From Saprospiraceae bacterium (GTDB lineage Bacteria; Bacteroidota; Bacteroidia; Chitinophagales; Saprospiraceae): 64,000 nucleotides of DNA. Both the position numbers and the translations under genes were made by a program. The DNA lies in the NCBI GenBank assembly GCA_029251525.1, contig JAQXDE010000038.1:1-64000 (forward strand), given 5' to 3'. Under the pieces are notes generated by a model. The model did not search any database. It was given only the letters and a program-made list of their open reading frames with translations, and was not told the origin of the DNA. Shown here in pieces: positions 51,521 through 62,103 of this stretch (within the stretch, counting starts at the first letter, position 1; each line of letters starts with the position of its first letter).

Positions 51521-52381
51521 ATGATGCTTCAAAGATTTACACCCCTTACTTTTGACAAGCAACAGGTTTTCTCACAAACTTCAGAATGGGCTAAACGTAA
51601 CTGGCTAAGAATGCTTGCTTTGTTTTTAATTGCATATGTGCTTGTTCATAAAGATTTAAACTTACAATTGAACTTGAATGGAACGCCCCCTAATGCCTAT
51701 CAAGTTTCTGCATTACCACATAGCAAATCTCCAATTTCAACTGCGATGAATACCTCCTTCTCACAAGCACAAGTAGAGGCAGAATTAACTACAAAGCAAA
51801 GTACCTCTATGAGTAAAAAAGTGAAGAGTAAATCATTATCTAAAATAACCAAAGATAGTAATCCATCTAATACCTATTCCAATATGACCTATTCTTTTGG
51901 GAGTAATGAATCTAGCAAGAGTAAGACTTCAAAAAGAAAAAAGCAAGAAGCATATGTTAATCGATTTGTGGAAGTAGCACAAAAGGAAATGAGAAAGTAT
52001 GGAATTCCTGCAAGCATCACTCTAGCTCAAGGGTTAATTGAGACGAATGCAGGAGATAGTCGATTGGCGAAACAGAATAATAATCATTTTGGAATGAAAT
52101 GTTTCTCTAAAAAATGTGGGAAAGGCCATTGTGCTAATTTTACTGATGATTCACACAAAGATTTTTTCCGAAAATATAAATCTTCATGGGAGAGTTATCG
52201 AGCACATAGTCAGCTCTTAATGGGGAGACGTTACCGGCATTTGAAAAAATTAGGAAATGAAAATTATAGAGACTGGGCTAGAGGATTGAAAAAAGCAGGG
52301 TATGCCACTGACAAACATTATGCAGAAAAATTGATTAACATAATAGATGAATTGAAACTTTATAAGTTTGACAATGAGTAA
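51521..52381 (+). CDS. Membrane-anchored glucosaminidase
   Basis: 286 residues from the ATG at 51521 (ATGATG). A short N-terminus, one membrane helix (WLRMLALFLIAYVLV), a Ser/Lys-rich linker, and from about residue 145 a glucosaminidase domain (PF01832 type): YGIPASITLAQGLIETNAGDS with the catalytic Glu, NNNHFGMKCF and the later SYRAHSQLLMGR. It cleaves the glycan strands of peptidoglycan during growth or division. It ends at the terminator at 52482. Confidence 0.9.
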   Translation: MMLQRFTPLTFDKQQVFSQTSEWAKRNWLRMLALFLIAYVLVHKDLNLQLNLNGTPPNAYQVSALPHSKSPISTAMNTSFSQAQVEAELTTKQSTSMSKKVKSKSLSKITKDSNPSNTYSNMTYSFGSNESSKSKTSKRKKQEAYVNRFVEVAQKEMRKYGIPASITLAQGLIETNAGDSRLAKQNNNHFGMKCFSKKCGKGHCANFTDDSHKDFFRKYKSSWESYRAHSQLLMGRRYRHLKKLGNENYRDWARGLKKAGYATDKHYAEKLINIIDELKLYKFDNE

Positions 52382-52481
52382 ACTAATTTTTAATAGTGAA
52401 CCTAGAAATGGAACATTGAAATTTTAATTTTTTTTTATAACACCACTCATTGGAGTACTAGCTTTGTTTCGTTTGAGAGAT

Positions 52482-52515
52482 AGGTCTTGTATTTAATTAC
52501 AAGGCCTTCTTTCTT
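52482..52515 (+). terminator. Terminator after the glucosaminidase gene
   Basis: AGGTCTTGTA (52482-52491) pairs with TACAAGGCCT (52498-52507), one G-U pair, followed by a T-rich tail. Confidence 0.7.
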
Positions 52516-52589
52516 TTGCAACTAGGTAATTTAGGTCTAAATATTTTCTTAAATAAAAACTATACGTTTTTGTGATGAAATTAATCTCG

Positions 52590-55500
52590 TTATAATTTCA
52601 CAAAACGTTTTACAAAAAAATGATCTTCAATTTTTACCCTTGCAAAATAGATTCCTTGGGGTAACTCTGAAATATTTAAGCGTTGAGTAAATAGTCCAAT
52701 TGATTCATGTATTGTAAAATTAGAAACAATCATTCCTCTTGTATCAAAAATTTCCAGATGAATAAATGAATGGTTTAATGCTGGCATTTCAAATAAAATA
52801 TAATCATTCGAGGGATTTGGGAAAGCATTGAAGAAGAAATTATTTTTTAAATCATCTGTATTGGTTAAGATAATAAGAGTTTGTTGAGTTTCGTCTTTTC
52901 CACAAATATTACTTACTGTAAGTTTAGCAAGATAAGCATCGCCAGGTTGATATTGATAAGTAGGATTTGGAAGTGAACTAGTAGAACCATCACCAAATTC
53001 CCAATGATAAGTATCGCCAAAAAGAGAATGATTCGTGAATGTAGCTATATTGTTATAAATTGAATAATCAAAGTCAGCGACTGGATCATCGATGATATGA
53101 ATTTCAGTTTCGGCCATATCATATCCTAAACTATTAAGCACCCGAAGGGAGACACGGAAGGTACCTGTTTCATTAAAAGTAACGGTGTGTGGACCATTTT
53201 CATCACTAATAGGAGGCATGGCTGTTGCTCCAAAATTCCAAAAAAAATCATTTTCTGTATTTGAATTGGTCAAGAAAGTAATGACATCATCTCCTAGGCA
53301 AAAGTTATTTGTTGCGTTATGTGGGTTGATAATAAGAGAGGCCTCAGGATAAGATTCGCGCTCGTAAACTAAAAAGTTGTCTAAAAATAAATTATTACCA
53401 AAACCATTTATATTTACAAATCGAATGGCAACAGAATTACCGATATGATCACTTAAATCAATTTTCGCAGTTTTCCAATGATAGCTTTGTTGAGGATACC
53501 AAGCAGAAACTTGATCAGGTACTGTTGCTAATTCTTCGCCATTTTTTTCAAAAATAACTTCCTCAAAATGTTCCCCACAATCGGTAGAAAGAATTACTTC
53601 AAGTCCATCTGCAAAATTATTATTGAACTGGGCATACGACCAATCGAACCTTAGAAATGGATCTTGTGACTCAGTCAAATCAATTACCACCGAATGTAAT
53701 TCGTCTTTTTTATCAAGAGCATTATAACTATGGTTGTTCATAAAGATTGCTTCGGTTAATTTTCCATCTCGACCTATGGTTGAGATGCTCTCCCATGAAA
53801 CATCATTGTCGTTATTTAGAGTGTTCCATTTCTCTAAATTTAAAGCTGTACTATCGAAATTATCTCCAAATGGAGTTGATTCTCCTTTTGAAATTTCAAT
53901 ATATTCACTTTTAGTAATTTGGCTAAATCCATAATTATTAGAGACTATCAAAGTAATACTATAAGTTCCTTCATCATTAAAAATTACGGTTGGATTAGCA
54001 CTCGTAGCTGAAGTTCCATCGAGATAAGTAATGGTGTTAGGAATAATATTCCATTGCCACATTGTTGGAACATTGATAGAATTATCAAAGAACTGAACTT
54101 TTTGTCCAGTACAAGTAAATAATTTATTAGCTTTAAAATTTGGATAAGGTGTTGACTGCGCATCAAATAATGCAATATTATCTATGGCAATATCGGTTAG
54201 GAAATCATCTCCAGTTACTCCTCTGAATCTAATATTAATGACTTTATTGGAAAAAGTGGACAAGTCAATTTCTGCCTTTTGCCAATCATTTCCTTGTTCT
54301 CCTAAAAATGTAGGATTAATGTTGTAAAACCAATTTGATCCATCAAAAACATCGACATGTAACCTTCCGGTATTGATACCTTTCATATGATACCAAAAGC
54401 TAAAAACAGGTTGAGCTACATTGGAAAGGTGAAAGCAAGGACTTAATAAATAAGCACTTTGGTTTGTACAGCCTCGAGAGCCTTCGAGATAGAGATATTT
54501 ACCATTGAAGGCATTAGTATTTTGATCAAAGTAAGGCCCTGTTCCTACTGTTGGAGTGGAGCCCTGATGAACGAGCCAATCTGTATCGTCACTTATATAA
54601 TTTGGATCATTATACCAACCTGAATTTAAAATACAAGGAGCATCACAAACTGCTTCTGGATCACAATTTTGTAGATTATCAAAATTTTGAAAATATGGAA
54701 CAGGTAATAGAGAACTCGGAACAATTTTTATTTCAAAAAATATCGAATCATTGAAAATTGCTTGATCGTTTAGGTAAGAAGTCCACACTTTTAATTGATG
54801 ATTACCAATCGTTGTTGCTGGAATTTTTTGATTGAAAATATAATTAATTGTGACTTCTGGAGGAATTGAACTATCGTATATTTCAGAAACAATCGGCAAA
54901 TTATCAAACTGATAAAAAACGGGAATATTCGATTGTAATGAGTTTCCTGAATTAGTAATATTGATACTTACGGTCATTGGATCTTGGAAACAACTTTGCA
55001 TCACGGAGTTAGATGGAGAGGCAATATTGACAATACTAATATCTATTCCCAAGTCACAGTTCAATAAATCAGTTCCATCACTAATCGCTGAAGATCGTCT
55101 TCCTTCCAACCCATTTTCTCCAATTGCAGCCACCGCATACCAATTTTCCTCAGCGGGATTATCAATCGGAATTTCGAAGAAAGGCAAATTTGTAGATGAA
55201 AATATTTCCATGAATCTATCCCCTAATTTATAAATTAGGTAAGAGTTTGCATTTGCCAATGGTTCCCATTCTAGACGAGCTATGTCAGGGCACACTTCTG
55301 CGATGTGCAAATTTTGAGGAACGTCATAAATTGAAAAAGGTGCAAGGCAAATACTTTCTTCATTACCTCTTTTAATTTTGATTTTAGCTTGACTACTTAC
55401 AACGGGAGGTACTTGCCAAAGTGTGCTTCTCTTGTTTCCACTTACTAGGCCAATTAAATCCCAGGAAAGGCCATTGTTATAACTTACTTCGATTTCAAAA

Positions 55501-57467
55501 TTACCAAAATTACCATATGCATCCCAGTGAATTTTTTCGGATTCACCTAGTACTAACTTTTCTCCTCCTTGAGGGTAAGTAAGTGTAATGTCATTTTGTA
55601 CAAATTCATAAACTAAAAAATAAGGTTGCATTCCTTGGGGAATAACTGAACCTTTTACAAAGAAAGAATACAATCCACTTTCAGGTGAATCTATGGTTAC
55701 TTGCTCCACATTATTCAAATCATCGATACCCCTGACAGCGGGTAAATTAAGTAAATTAGAATCAGGTGAGCTATTTAAAATCCATGGTAAATAATTTTCA
55801 TTAGAACTATTTTTAATTTTTAAATCTAAATCATTCACTAATGAAGGTGAACTAATTGTCGAACCTTCAAAGTCGTTCCAGTACAACATAACTCTTAGTT
55901 GTTTTGTCCCTTCCGGAACAGAAACAAAATGTGAATGGGTATTTGAATGTCCTAGTGTTCCATCGAAATATTGTTTATTTTGTAAGACACTTAATGCGCG
56001 TCTAGCATTGATTCTTCCAAAACCATAAGAGAAATCTGGTCCAGGGTTACCTAAATCATCTGCTGTATTTAAAACTATAGATTTAACCAAGGCAGAATTT
56101 GGAAATGTATTAGGATGTTGGCTTTCAAAGGCATCATAAAGTTGGGCGATAGTTCCTGCCACCCCGGGCGCTGCAGCTGAGCTTCCATTTGCAGGGGCAT
56201 AAGAATTGTTAGGTTGAGTAGAAAATTGAGCATCGCCATTGGCCGAAATATCTGGTTTTATCCTTCCATCATTAGCTGGACCACGACTACTTGTAGGAGA
56301 AAGTAGATCATTAGACCCAACATTTGCAACTGTTAAAACATTTTTCCCAATTTTTACTCCACCAGTTATATTTCCCCACCCAGCTCCAGCTCCATAACCG
56401 CAATCTTCATTTCCAGTATTTCCTGCGGAGAAAACATGTATTAATGAAGTGTTATTTTTAACTTGATAATCAGCTAACTGTGCCAAGTAAGTATAACCAC
56501 GATTACAACCATCGCTGTATGATGTTGACGTTATTAAAATATTTCGATTGTTGTAAAGTGTTGTTGCTTTTTTTACTGCATCAAATTCATGAAACATATG
56601 AACTTCAGCATGGCTTGCTGTTCCTTCCATTTGAGGATTTAAATTCCCAGCGCCAGCTAAAATCCCTGCAACCATTTCGCCATGACTTCCTTCGAGATCT
56701 CCTTGTACGTCAGTTTGGTGAGTCCTATTTTTGAAGTCAATATGCGATTCTATCATTCCATCATCTCCAATTGCTACATTAATTCCATCTCCATTGAATT
56801 GTGGATAACCTACAATTTGAGGTGTAAGAGAATTTGACCGATGAATATTTTTCCCAGGAATATATTCTGGTCTATTTATAAGGTCAAAAGGAGAGATGAA
56901 AAATGTTATGGGGAAATCAGCAATAGAAATTAAATCTGAATTATTGCAAATTACTACTGCATTGATCTCATGATAAAATTCATAAATTTCAATGTTGTTT
57001 TTTTGTAAAAACTGTTGAATGAAGGTTTTTGATAGATTGGGGTAGTATTGCAGCAATACTTTTTCATCGGAAAAAATAGAGGAGGCGACTTTTTGATTTG
57101 CCTCTAATTTAGTGATACTTCTAATGTTTAAATTTAGTAATTTTTCTTTTGAAAAATTAGCAGGAATTGCAGCTAAATAAGTTTTATGAGGAAGGTAGTC
57201 GAAAAGTTGAATTCCTGTTTTTTCAATTTTTCTTTTTTCTAATTCAGTTGGAATTTCAAAAAATTGGACGAGTCGATAAAATTGATTTCGTATAACTTCG
57301 TCTCTAGCAATTTTAGGGGAAGTTAAAAATGAATTGATATTCTCTACAGGGGATAGTTTACCAGTCGAGAGGAGTTGGTCAAAATTTCCAATGTGTTTTT
57401 GAGCAAAAATTAGATTTCCAAAACACATCAGAACCACCAAAAATGCAAACGTTTTTGTTTGGTTCAT
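52590..57467 (-). CDS. Giant T9SS-secreted subtilase with MAM and PKD domains
   Basis: 1625 residues. Signal peptide (TFAFLVVLMCFGNLIFA) with mature start QKHIG, a propeptide-like region to about 200, then an S8 protease domain: Asp235/236 in VAIGDDGM, His262 in GSHGEMVAG, oxyanion Asn350 in FSAGN, and Ser430 in NGSSAAAPG. Beyond are a fibronectin-like unit (about 700-800), MAM-like jelly-roll segments (FDGSNWFYNINP; ILSTDCGEHFEEV), two PKD domains (MWQWNIIP, YHWEFGDGSTSS) and a T9SS type A C-terminal signal starting FFFNAFPNPSNDYILFEMPA. It is probably a cell-surface protease for protein degradation. Single gene on the minus strand. Confidence 0.93.
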   Translation of the reverse strand: MNQTKTFAFLVVLMCFGNLIFAQKHIGNFDQLLSTGKLSPVENINSFLTSPKIARDEVIRNQFYRLVQFFEIPTELEKRKIEKTGIQLFDYLPHKTYLAAIPANFSKEKLLNLNIRSITKLEANQKVASSIFSDEKVLLQYYPNLSKTFIQQFLQKNNIEIYEFYHEINAVVICNNSDLISIADFPITFFISPFDLINRPEYIPGKNIHRSNSLTPQIVGYPQFNGDGINVAIGDDGMIESHIDFKNRTHQTDVQGDLEGSHGEMVAGILAGAGNLNPQMEGTASHAEVHMFHEFDAVKKATTLYNNRNILITSTSYSDGCNRGYTYLAQLADYQVKNNTSLIHVFSAGNTGNEDCGYGAGAGWGNITGGVKIGKNVLTVANVGSNDLLSPTSSRGPANDGRIKPDISANGDAQFSTQPNNSYAPANGSSAAAPGVAGTIAQLYDAFESQHPNTFPNSALVKSIVLNTADDLGNPGPDFSYGFGRINARRALSVLQNKQYFDGTLGHSNTHSHFVSVPEGTKQLRVMLYWNDFEGSTISSPSLVNDLDLKIKNSSNENYLPWILNSSPDSNLLNLPAVRGIDDLNNVEQVTIDSPESGLYSFFVKGSVIPQGMQPYFLVYEFVQNDITLTYPQGGEKLVLGESEKIHWDAYGNFGNFEIEVSYNNGLSWDLIGLVSGNKRSTLWQVPPVVSSQAKIKIKRGNEESICLAPFSIYDVPQNLHIAEVCPDIARLEWEPLANANSYLIYKLGDRFMEIFSSTNLPFFEIPIDNPAEENWYAVAAIGENGLEGRRSSAISDGTDLLNCDLGIDISIVNIASPSNSVMQSCFQDPMTVSINITNSGNSLQSNIPVFYQFDNLPIVSEIYDSSIPPEVTINYIFNQKIPATTIGNHQLKVWTSYLNDQAIFNDSIFFEIKIVPSSLLPVPYFQNFDNLQNCDPEAVCDAPCILNSGWYNDPNYISDDTDWLVHQGSTPTVGTGPYFDQNTNAFNGKYLYLEGSRGCTNQSAYLLSPCFHLSNVAQPVFSFWYHMKGINTGRLHVDVFDGSNWFYNINPTFLGEQGNDWQKAEIDLSTFSNKVINIRFRGVTGDDFLTDIAIDNIALFDAQSTPYPNFKANKLFTCTGQKVQFFDNSINVPTMWQWNIIPNTITYLDGTSATSANPTVIFNDEGTYSITLIVSNNYGFSQITKSEYIEISKGESTPFGDNFDSTALNLEKWNTLNNDNDVSWESISTIGRDGKLTEAIFMNNHSYNALDKKDELHSVVIDLTESQDPFLRFDWSYAQFNNNFADGLEVILSTDCGEHFEEVIFEKNGEELATVPDQVSAWYPQQSYHWKTAKIDLSDHIGNSVAIRFVNINGFGNNLFLDNFLVYERESYPEASLIINPHNATNNFCLGDDVITFLTNSNTENDFFWNFGATAMPPISDENGPHTVTFNETGTFRVSLRVLNSLGYDMAETEIHIIDDPVADFDYSIYNNIATFTNHSLFGDTYHWEFGDGSTSSLPNPTYQYQPGDAYLAKLTVSNICGKDETQQTLIILTNTDDLKNNFFFNAFPNPSNDYILFEMPALNHSFIHLEIFDTRGMIVSNFTIHESIGLFTQRLNISELPQGIYFARVKIEDHFFVKRFVKL

Positions 57468-58185
57468 AGTTGAATAAATTGTCTCGAAAGGAGCTAAAAA
57501 GTGGGAAATTCATTATGAAGATAGAATTAAATGCTTTATATCCAAAGAAATTTAGTCTTGAGAAGAGAAAATAATATGGCAAAGCAATTTAGGATAGTTA
57601 GATTTTTAATTCAATCTTAATTGTTATTTAGTATTAATATTCCAATGATTATCGAAAATTGAATATCAGGTAATGTTATATTTAAAGTTCAATTCTGGTT
57701 AATAAAAATTACTGATAGTAAAGTCACATCAACTATAGAGTATTCTTACCCTTCTGTACTATAAGCAACTAATTCGTTAAAGGGTGTAAAGTTTTGTTGA
57801 TCATTTATTAGATTCTGAAACATATCTTTCAGGTTAGATGCATTATCTTTTTTATGAAAAATAATAATAAGTAGATGATTTAATAAAATACAAAGTTGTT
57901 TTTCATAATAATGATGTTTTGGTAGAGGTGACTGATTATCAATCTAGTGGAGTTGCCAAAGATAAGGACTTAGAAAAGTTTATATTAACTTTAAGTTAAG
58001 GAATAAAAAAAAATACCAACTCCCGAGGCAGCATTTTATTGAATTTAAAGGTCTAGTTAAAGTATTTATTCTCAATTTTGACAAAAAAGAGAAGTTGCAG
58101 AAAATTAAGAAGAGTATATGAGTTTTGAGTGGTCACTAAAGTTTGACTTAATTCTCCGTACTTCTTAGGAAAATTTTAAATACTT
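57468..58185. other. Intergenic stretch with possible coding remnant
   Basis: About 700 bases lie upstream of both the protease and the lipoprotein. A short plus-strand frame near 57875-57995 reads FHNNDVLVEVTDYQSSGVAK and ends in a stop, but lacks a start; it may be the tail of a dead gene. No hairpin with a T-run was seen. Confidence 0.35.
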
Positions 58186-59535
58186 ATGAAGCGATTTTTT
58201 CACATAGTATTATTTAGTTGTTTGGTAGTTGCGTGCAATCCAGATAAAGATATTTTTACACGGAATCCAATTTTTTCTGAAGGATTTGTCATTACTAATA
58301 TTTCTGGGCAAGTATTGGATGCAAATCATCAACCGGTAGAGGGTGCCATTGTAATTTTAGATTTATTGCATCGGATGAGTGATGAAAATGGGTTTTTCTA
58401 TTTTAATAATGTTCAAGTTGATTCCAAAAGGGCAGTCTTAAATGTGAATAAAGGTGGTTTTTTTGATGGAGGTCGAGCTATTTTTCCAACCAAAGATAGC
58501 AATACTCCCCTCAAAATTAGATTATTAGAAAAAGTAGTAGTTGCTAATTTTGATGGTGCAGTTGGTGGTGAAATTATCTTGCCGGATGGATCTGTCCTAA
58601 ATATTCCAACTGATGCAGCTTTGAATCAAAACGGAACTAAATTTTCTGATGAAGTACAAGTGTCAGCGTATTCTTTAAGTCTGGATTTTTTAGAAGGATT
58701 ACAAAAAATGCCAACTGATTTAAAAGGACTGGCATTTTCAGGTCAAGAAAAAATATTAGAATCTTATGGGGTTTTTATATTTGATTGGAGTGATGTAAAT
58801 GGTCACAAGTTATGTATTGGTCAAGGTAAAAAAGTGATAATTCAATTTCCTATTTCAAATGGGGTTGTAGCGCAAGCACCTCCAATGCTTGGTTTGTGGT
58901 ATTTTGATGTAGATTTGAATATCTGGAAAGAGGAAGGAATAGCAATTTTTCAAAATGGAAACTATATCGCTGAAGTTGGAAAAACTGGTTTTTGGAATAT
59001 CGCTAATCCTCATGATTTTATATCTGTAAAAGGTGATTTAAAAAATCAGAATGATGGAACTTTAAGTAATATGCCATATAGCCTTGAGATTGAAAATGGA
59101 GGAACTTTGGGATTTGGATGGTCAGATGAGGATGGGAAATTCAATGCGAATGTTCCACAAGATTTAATTTCAATAATTAAAGTACTAGACGAATGTAATG
59201 ACATTGATTATAGCACAGCAATTGGAGCTTTAAGTATGGATTCTCAAATCAGTAATGTAAAGATTAATAATAGTAGTGATTTTTCCCATATTTCAGGGAC
59301 GCTATTAAACTGTGGTGGCAACAATGTTCAGACCGGATACATAATAATAAGCGTTAATTCTAAGATCTATTTTTTCCCTTTTTCTGATGGTTTTTTTCAG
59401 GGCAATATTAACACCTGTAATTTATCTTCAGCGACATTGGTGGCTTACGATGTGGGAAATTCAAAAAAGAGTGAACCATTGCAGTTAGAAATAAATGCGA
59501 TTACTGAAACGGGAGAGATTAGTGTATGTTTTTGA
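58186..59535 (+). CDS. Lipoprotein with carboxypeptidase-regulatory-like domain
   Basis: 449 residues. The signal MKRFFHIVLFSCLVVAC gives a lipobox Cys17. A carboxypeptidase-regulatory-like fold follows (FVITNISGQVLDANHQPVEG then GFFYFNNVQVDSKRA), then beta-rich segments with repeated FDGAVGGEIILPDGSVLNIP and the LLGLWYFDVDLNIWKEEGI motif seen in large Bacteroidota surface proteins. No catalytic motif was seen. It is probably exposed at the outer membrane. Function unknown; SusD-like or T9SS links cannot be shown. Confidence 0.75.
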   Translation: MKRFFHIVLFSCLVVACNPDKDIFTRNPIFSEGFVITNISGQVLDANHQPVEGAIVILDLLHRMSDENGFFYFNNVQVDSKRAVLNVNKGGFFDGGRAIFPTKDSNTPLKIRLLEKVVVANFDGAVGGEIILPDGSVLNIPTDAALNQNGTKFSDEVQVSAYSLSLDFLEGLQKMPTDLKGLAFSGQEKILESYGVFIFDWSDVNGHKLCIGQGKKVIIQFPISNGVVAQAPPMLGLWYFDVDLNIWKEEGIAIFQNGNYIAEVGKTGFWNIANPHDFISVKGDLKNQNDGTLSNMPYSLEIENGGTLGFGWSDEDGKFNANVPQDLISIIKVLDECNDIDYSTAIGALSMDSQISNVKINNSSDFSHISGTLLNCGGNNVQTGYIIISVNSKIYFFPFSDGFFQGNINTCNLSSATLVAYDVGNSKKSEPLQLEINAITETGEISVCF

Positions 59536-60040
59536 TTTAGAAAATTGAAAAAAAGACAAAGAATCAGGGTATTGAAAAAGTTTTTTGTCATTTTATAAAG
59601 ATTTTTAATTCGAGTTCTTTTTTATGAAAAAGTATTAATAGTAAATGATGAGTTTCAGACCTCGATCTTTATTATTTTTAACTGCTACTAATGAAAGCAC
59701 CAATTCTGATAACAGCAATTTTCAGAAATACCTCAAATTAAAGATTTAAACTTGGTAGAAAGTATAAATCACTTTGTGATGGACTCTGCCTTGTTTATTG
59801 TTCTAATTTTAAAATGTCTAAATCAAATCTTAAGTAAGTTTAGGTTTACGTGTTTTCTCTAGTTAGCCTATTTTTAGTCAAATAAAATCAAAAATTGAGC
59901 CCTGGGTTTTGAGATATTTTACTAATTTTAAGAACGTTTGATAATTAATCTATTTTAGGTAAATAAATCTCACCCAAATTCCTTTTTATTGAAGTAAATA
60001 AACATTTTGCCGTTAAACCGGTAGGCTAAAATATTCTCAT
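59536..60040. other. Intergenic stretch before the sigma factor
   Basis: About 500 AT-rich bases. No gene, strong hairpin or clear promoter was found; the sigma factor start at 60041 is a TTG. Confidence 0.35.
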
Positions 60041-60577
60041 TTGGATCAAAATGAACTCATAACTGGATGCATCCGCGGAAACCGACAATACCAGATGGCA
60101 TTGTTCCAAAAATACTCAGGTAAGCTTTTGGCGGTATGTACTAGATACACTCGGCATCGTATGGAGGCTGAGGATGTTTTGCAGGATGCTTTCATAAAAA
60201 TATTTAGGAATTTAGAAAAATTTGAAGGTAAGGGATCTTTTGAAGGTTGGATGCGTAGAATAGTAGTTAACACTGCCTTGAAAAATTATAATAAAAGTAG
60301 TTTCAAAAAAGAAAGAATAGGGTTAGAAGATTATCAAGAAGCTTCAATGGATCCAGATGTAATCTCTTCATTGTATAAAGAAGAATTGTTGAAAGTTATA
60401 GAAGAATTACCAAACGGCTATCGAGTTGTTTTTAATTTGTACGTAATTGAAGGATTTAGTCATAGAGAAATTGCTCAAGAGTTGAAGATACAAGAAAGCA
60501 CCTCTCGCTCTCAGTTAGTAAAAGCAAGGAAAATGTTGCAATCTAAAATAACTCAAATAATGAGAATAGTAGCATGA
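60041..60577 (+). CDS. ECF-type RNA polymerase sigma factor
   Basis: 178 residues. Region 2: AEDVLQDAFIKIFRNLEKFEG and GSFEGWMRRIVVNTALKNY; region 4: ELPNGYRVVFNLYVIEGFSHREIAQELKIQESTSRSQL. It is typical of Bacteroidota ECF sigmas that turn on a small set of promoters. The TTG start is supported by the family pattern MDQNELITGCIRGNRQYQMALFQ; no ATG lies near it. It overlaps the next gene by four bases, so its regulator or target is translated with it. Confidence 0.93.
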   Translation: MDQNELITGCIRGNRQYQMALFQKYSGKLLAVCTRYTRHRMEAEDVLQDAFIKIFRNLEKFEGKGSFEGWMRRIVVNTALKNYNKSSFKKERIGLEDYQEASMDPDVISSLYKEELLKVIEELPNGYRVVFNLYVIEGFSHREIAQELKIQESTSRSQLVKARKMLQSKITQIMRIVA

Positions 60578-62055
60578 AAAAATACAAACTAGCAGATCGA
60601 ATCATAAGGGAAAAAGTGGATCAACACTCCATGAAAGCTCCTATGCATTTATTTACAGGAATTGCAAATACATTGGACGCAGATTTAAAAACTGCGCCAA
60701 TTCTCAAGAAGAATTATTGGAGAAACGGAGTTTGGATGTTTGTATTGTTAGCTTTAATTGTAGGAGGTAGCGGAATTTGGTTTTTGACCTCTAATAATAA
60801 TTCATCGAATGAAACCGAGACTAAAATGTCGATTACATTAAACGATAACGATACAAATACTAACATTGAAAAATCTAATAATGTAGTAAGTGATTTAATA
60901 GTGAGCGATAATCTTTCTTCGAATAACAGACTAGAAACAATAAATTCTAACTTAACTGTTTCTTGGTATGAGAAAAGTAAAGTTGACCAAACTGAAACTA
61001 ACTTAAAATTAAGTTCAGTTAATAATCCATTTCCTAATAATACTTCTTTTGAAGCGACTACTCCAAAAAATATTTTAACCAAAAAGGGGCTGAATTCAAA
61101 AATGGGTAATTCTTTAAATATTTCAACTCCTATTTTCCCAATCGAACAAACTAGTCTAAGAAAAACCAAAGGATTTTTTGTTGAAAAACCAATTGCTGAG
61201 GTTGTAAGTAAAAATGTTTCTGCCACAACATTAGCAAAAAAAGTTTATTATTTACCAAGCCTCGCTCAATTGGCAACTAGTTCAGTTGATCATTCTTCTC
61301 CATATCGATTGGCAGTAGAACCATCATGTGGTATAAAATCAGATGGTTCAAGAGTGAAATTTACCACATCTATCGACGCATTTTTTTCGCCAGATTATGC
61401 CAACCAAATGTTGGAATATAAATCAGAGGATTTCAAAGAGCATGCTCAATTAAGAACAGATACTGAAAAACCGTATTACTCATTTAACACGGGAATAAGA
61501 GTTAATTTCTTGACAGAATTTGGCTGGGCAATTCGAACAGGATTAGTTTATAGTCAGATAAATGAAATTCTAGAAACTCAATACACAGAGATTGTGACTA
61601 CTTTTGATGCTAATGGGAATGTGATCGGAACGATAGAAGGAACTAGAGATGTAAATATTCGGAACAAATATAAAATGATAGATATTCCAATTGTTTTTGG
61701 ATATGAAGTTTCAATGAGAAAATTTGATTTGAATGTTAATGGAGGAGTTTATATGAATTTAAAATCAATGCAAAGTGGTGCTTTCTTTTCTCCTATCGAA
61801 GATCGAGTTATTTATTTTACGGAGGGTCACTCTGATAATTATGATATTTTTAAAAGTAATATTGGACTAAGTATTTTTATGGGGTTAGGATTTAATTTCG
61901 ATTTAACTAATTCTTTTAATCTAGATAAAAAAATTCAACTGATTATTGAGCCTCATACCCGTTTTTACCCTAAGTCGTTCGCAGTAGAAAATTATATTTT
62001 AAATCAAAAATATTTTTCTACTGGTGTGATGATTGGATTGAGAAAATATTTATGA
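60574..62055 (+). CDS. Membrane protein with C-terminal barrel, probable anti-sigma
   Basis: 493 residues. A short cytoplasmic segment (residues 1-50, with RIIREKVDQHSMKAPMHLF), a membrane helix (51-71, GVWMFVLLALIVGGSGIWFL), a long Asn/Ser-rich periplasmic linker (about 72-240) and a beta-rich domain like outer-membrane PorT/OmpA-type barrels (RTDTEKPYYSFNTGIRVNF, VNGGVYMNLKS, LIIEPHTRFYPKSF). Coupling with the sigma gene suggests the cytoplasmic part holds the sigma factor. No zinc anti-sigma motif (HxxxCxxC) is present. A single chain with both inner-membrane anchor and outer-membrane-type barrel is unusual. Confidence 0.75.
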   Translation: MKKYKLADRIIREKVDQHSMKAPMHLFTGIANTLDADLKTAPILKKNYWRNGVWMFVLLALIVGGSGIWFLTSNNNSSNETETKMSITLNDNDTNTNIEKSNNVVSDLIVSDNLSSNNRLETINSNLTVSWYEKSKVDQTETNLKLSSVNNPFPNNTSFEATTPKNILTKKGLNSKMGNSLNISTPIFPIEQTSLRKTKGFFVEKPIAEVVSKNVSATTLAKKVYYLPSLAQLATSSVDHSSPYRLAVEPSCGIKSDGSRVKFTTSIDAFFSPDYANQMLEYKSEDFKEHAQLRTDTEKPYYSFNTGIRVNFLTEFGWAIRTGLVYSQINEILETQYTEIVTTFDANGNVIGTIEGTRDVNIRNKYKMIDIPIVFGYEVSMRKFDLNVNGGVYMNLKSMQSGAFFSPIEDRVIYFTEGHSDNYDIFKSNIGLSIFMGLGFNFDLTNSFNLDKKIQLIIEPHTRFYPKSFAVENYILNQKYFSTGVMIGLRKYL

Positions 62056-62103
62056 TCTAAAAAGAATAATATTAATAAGGTTATGATTAAGAAGTAATCG
62101 TAT

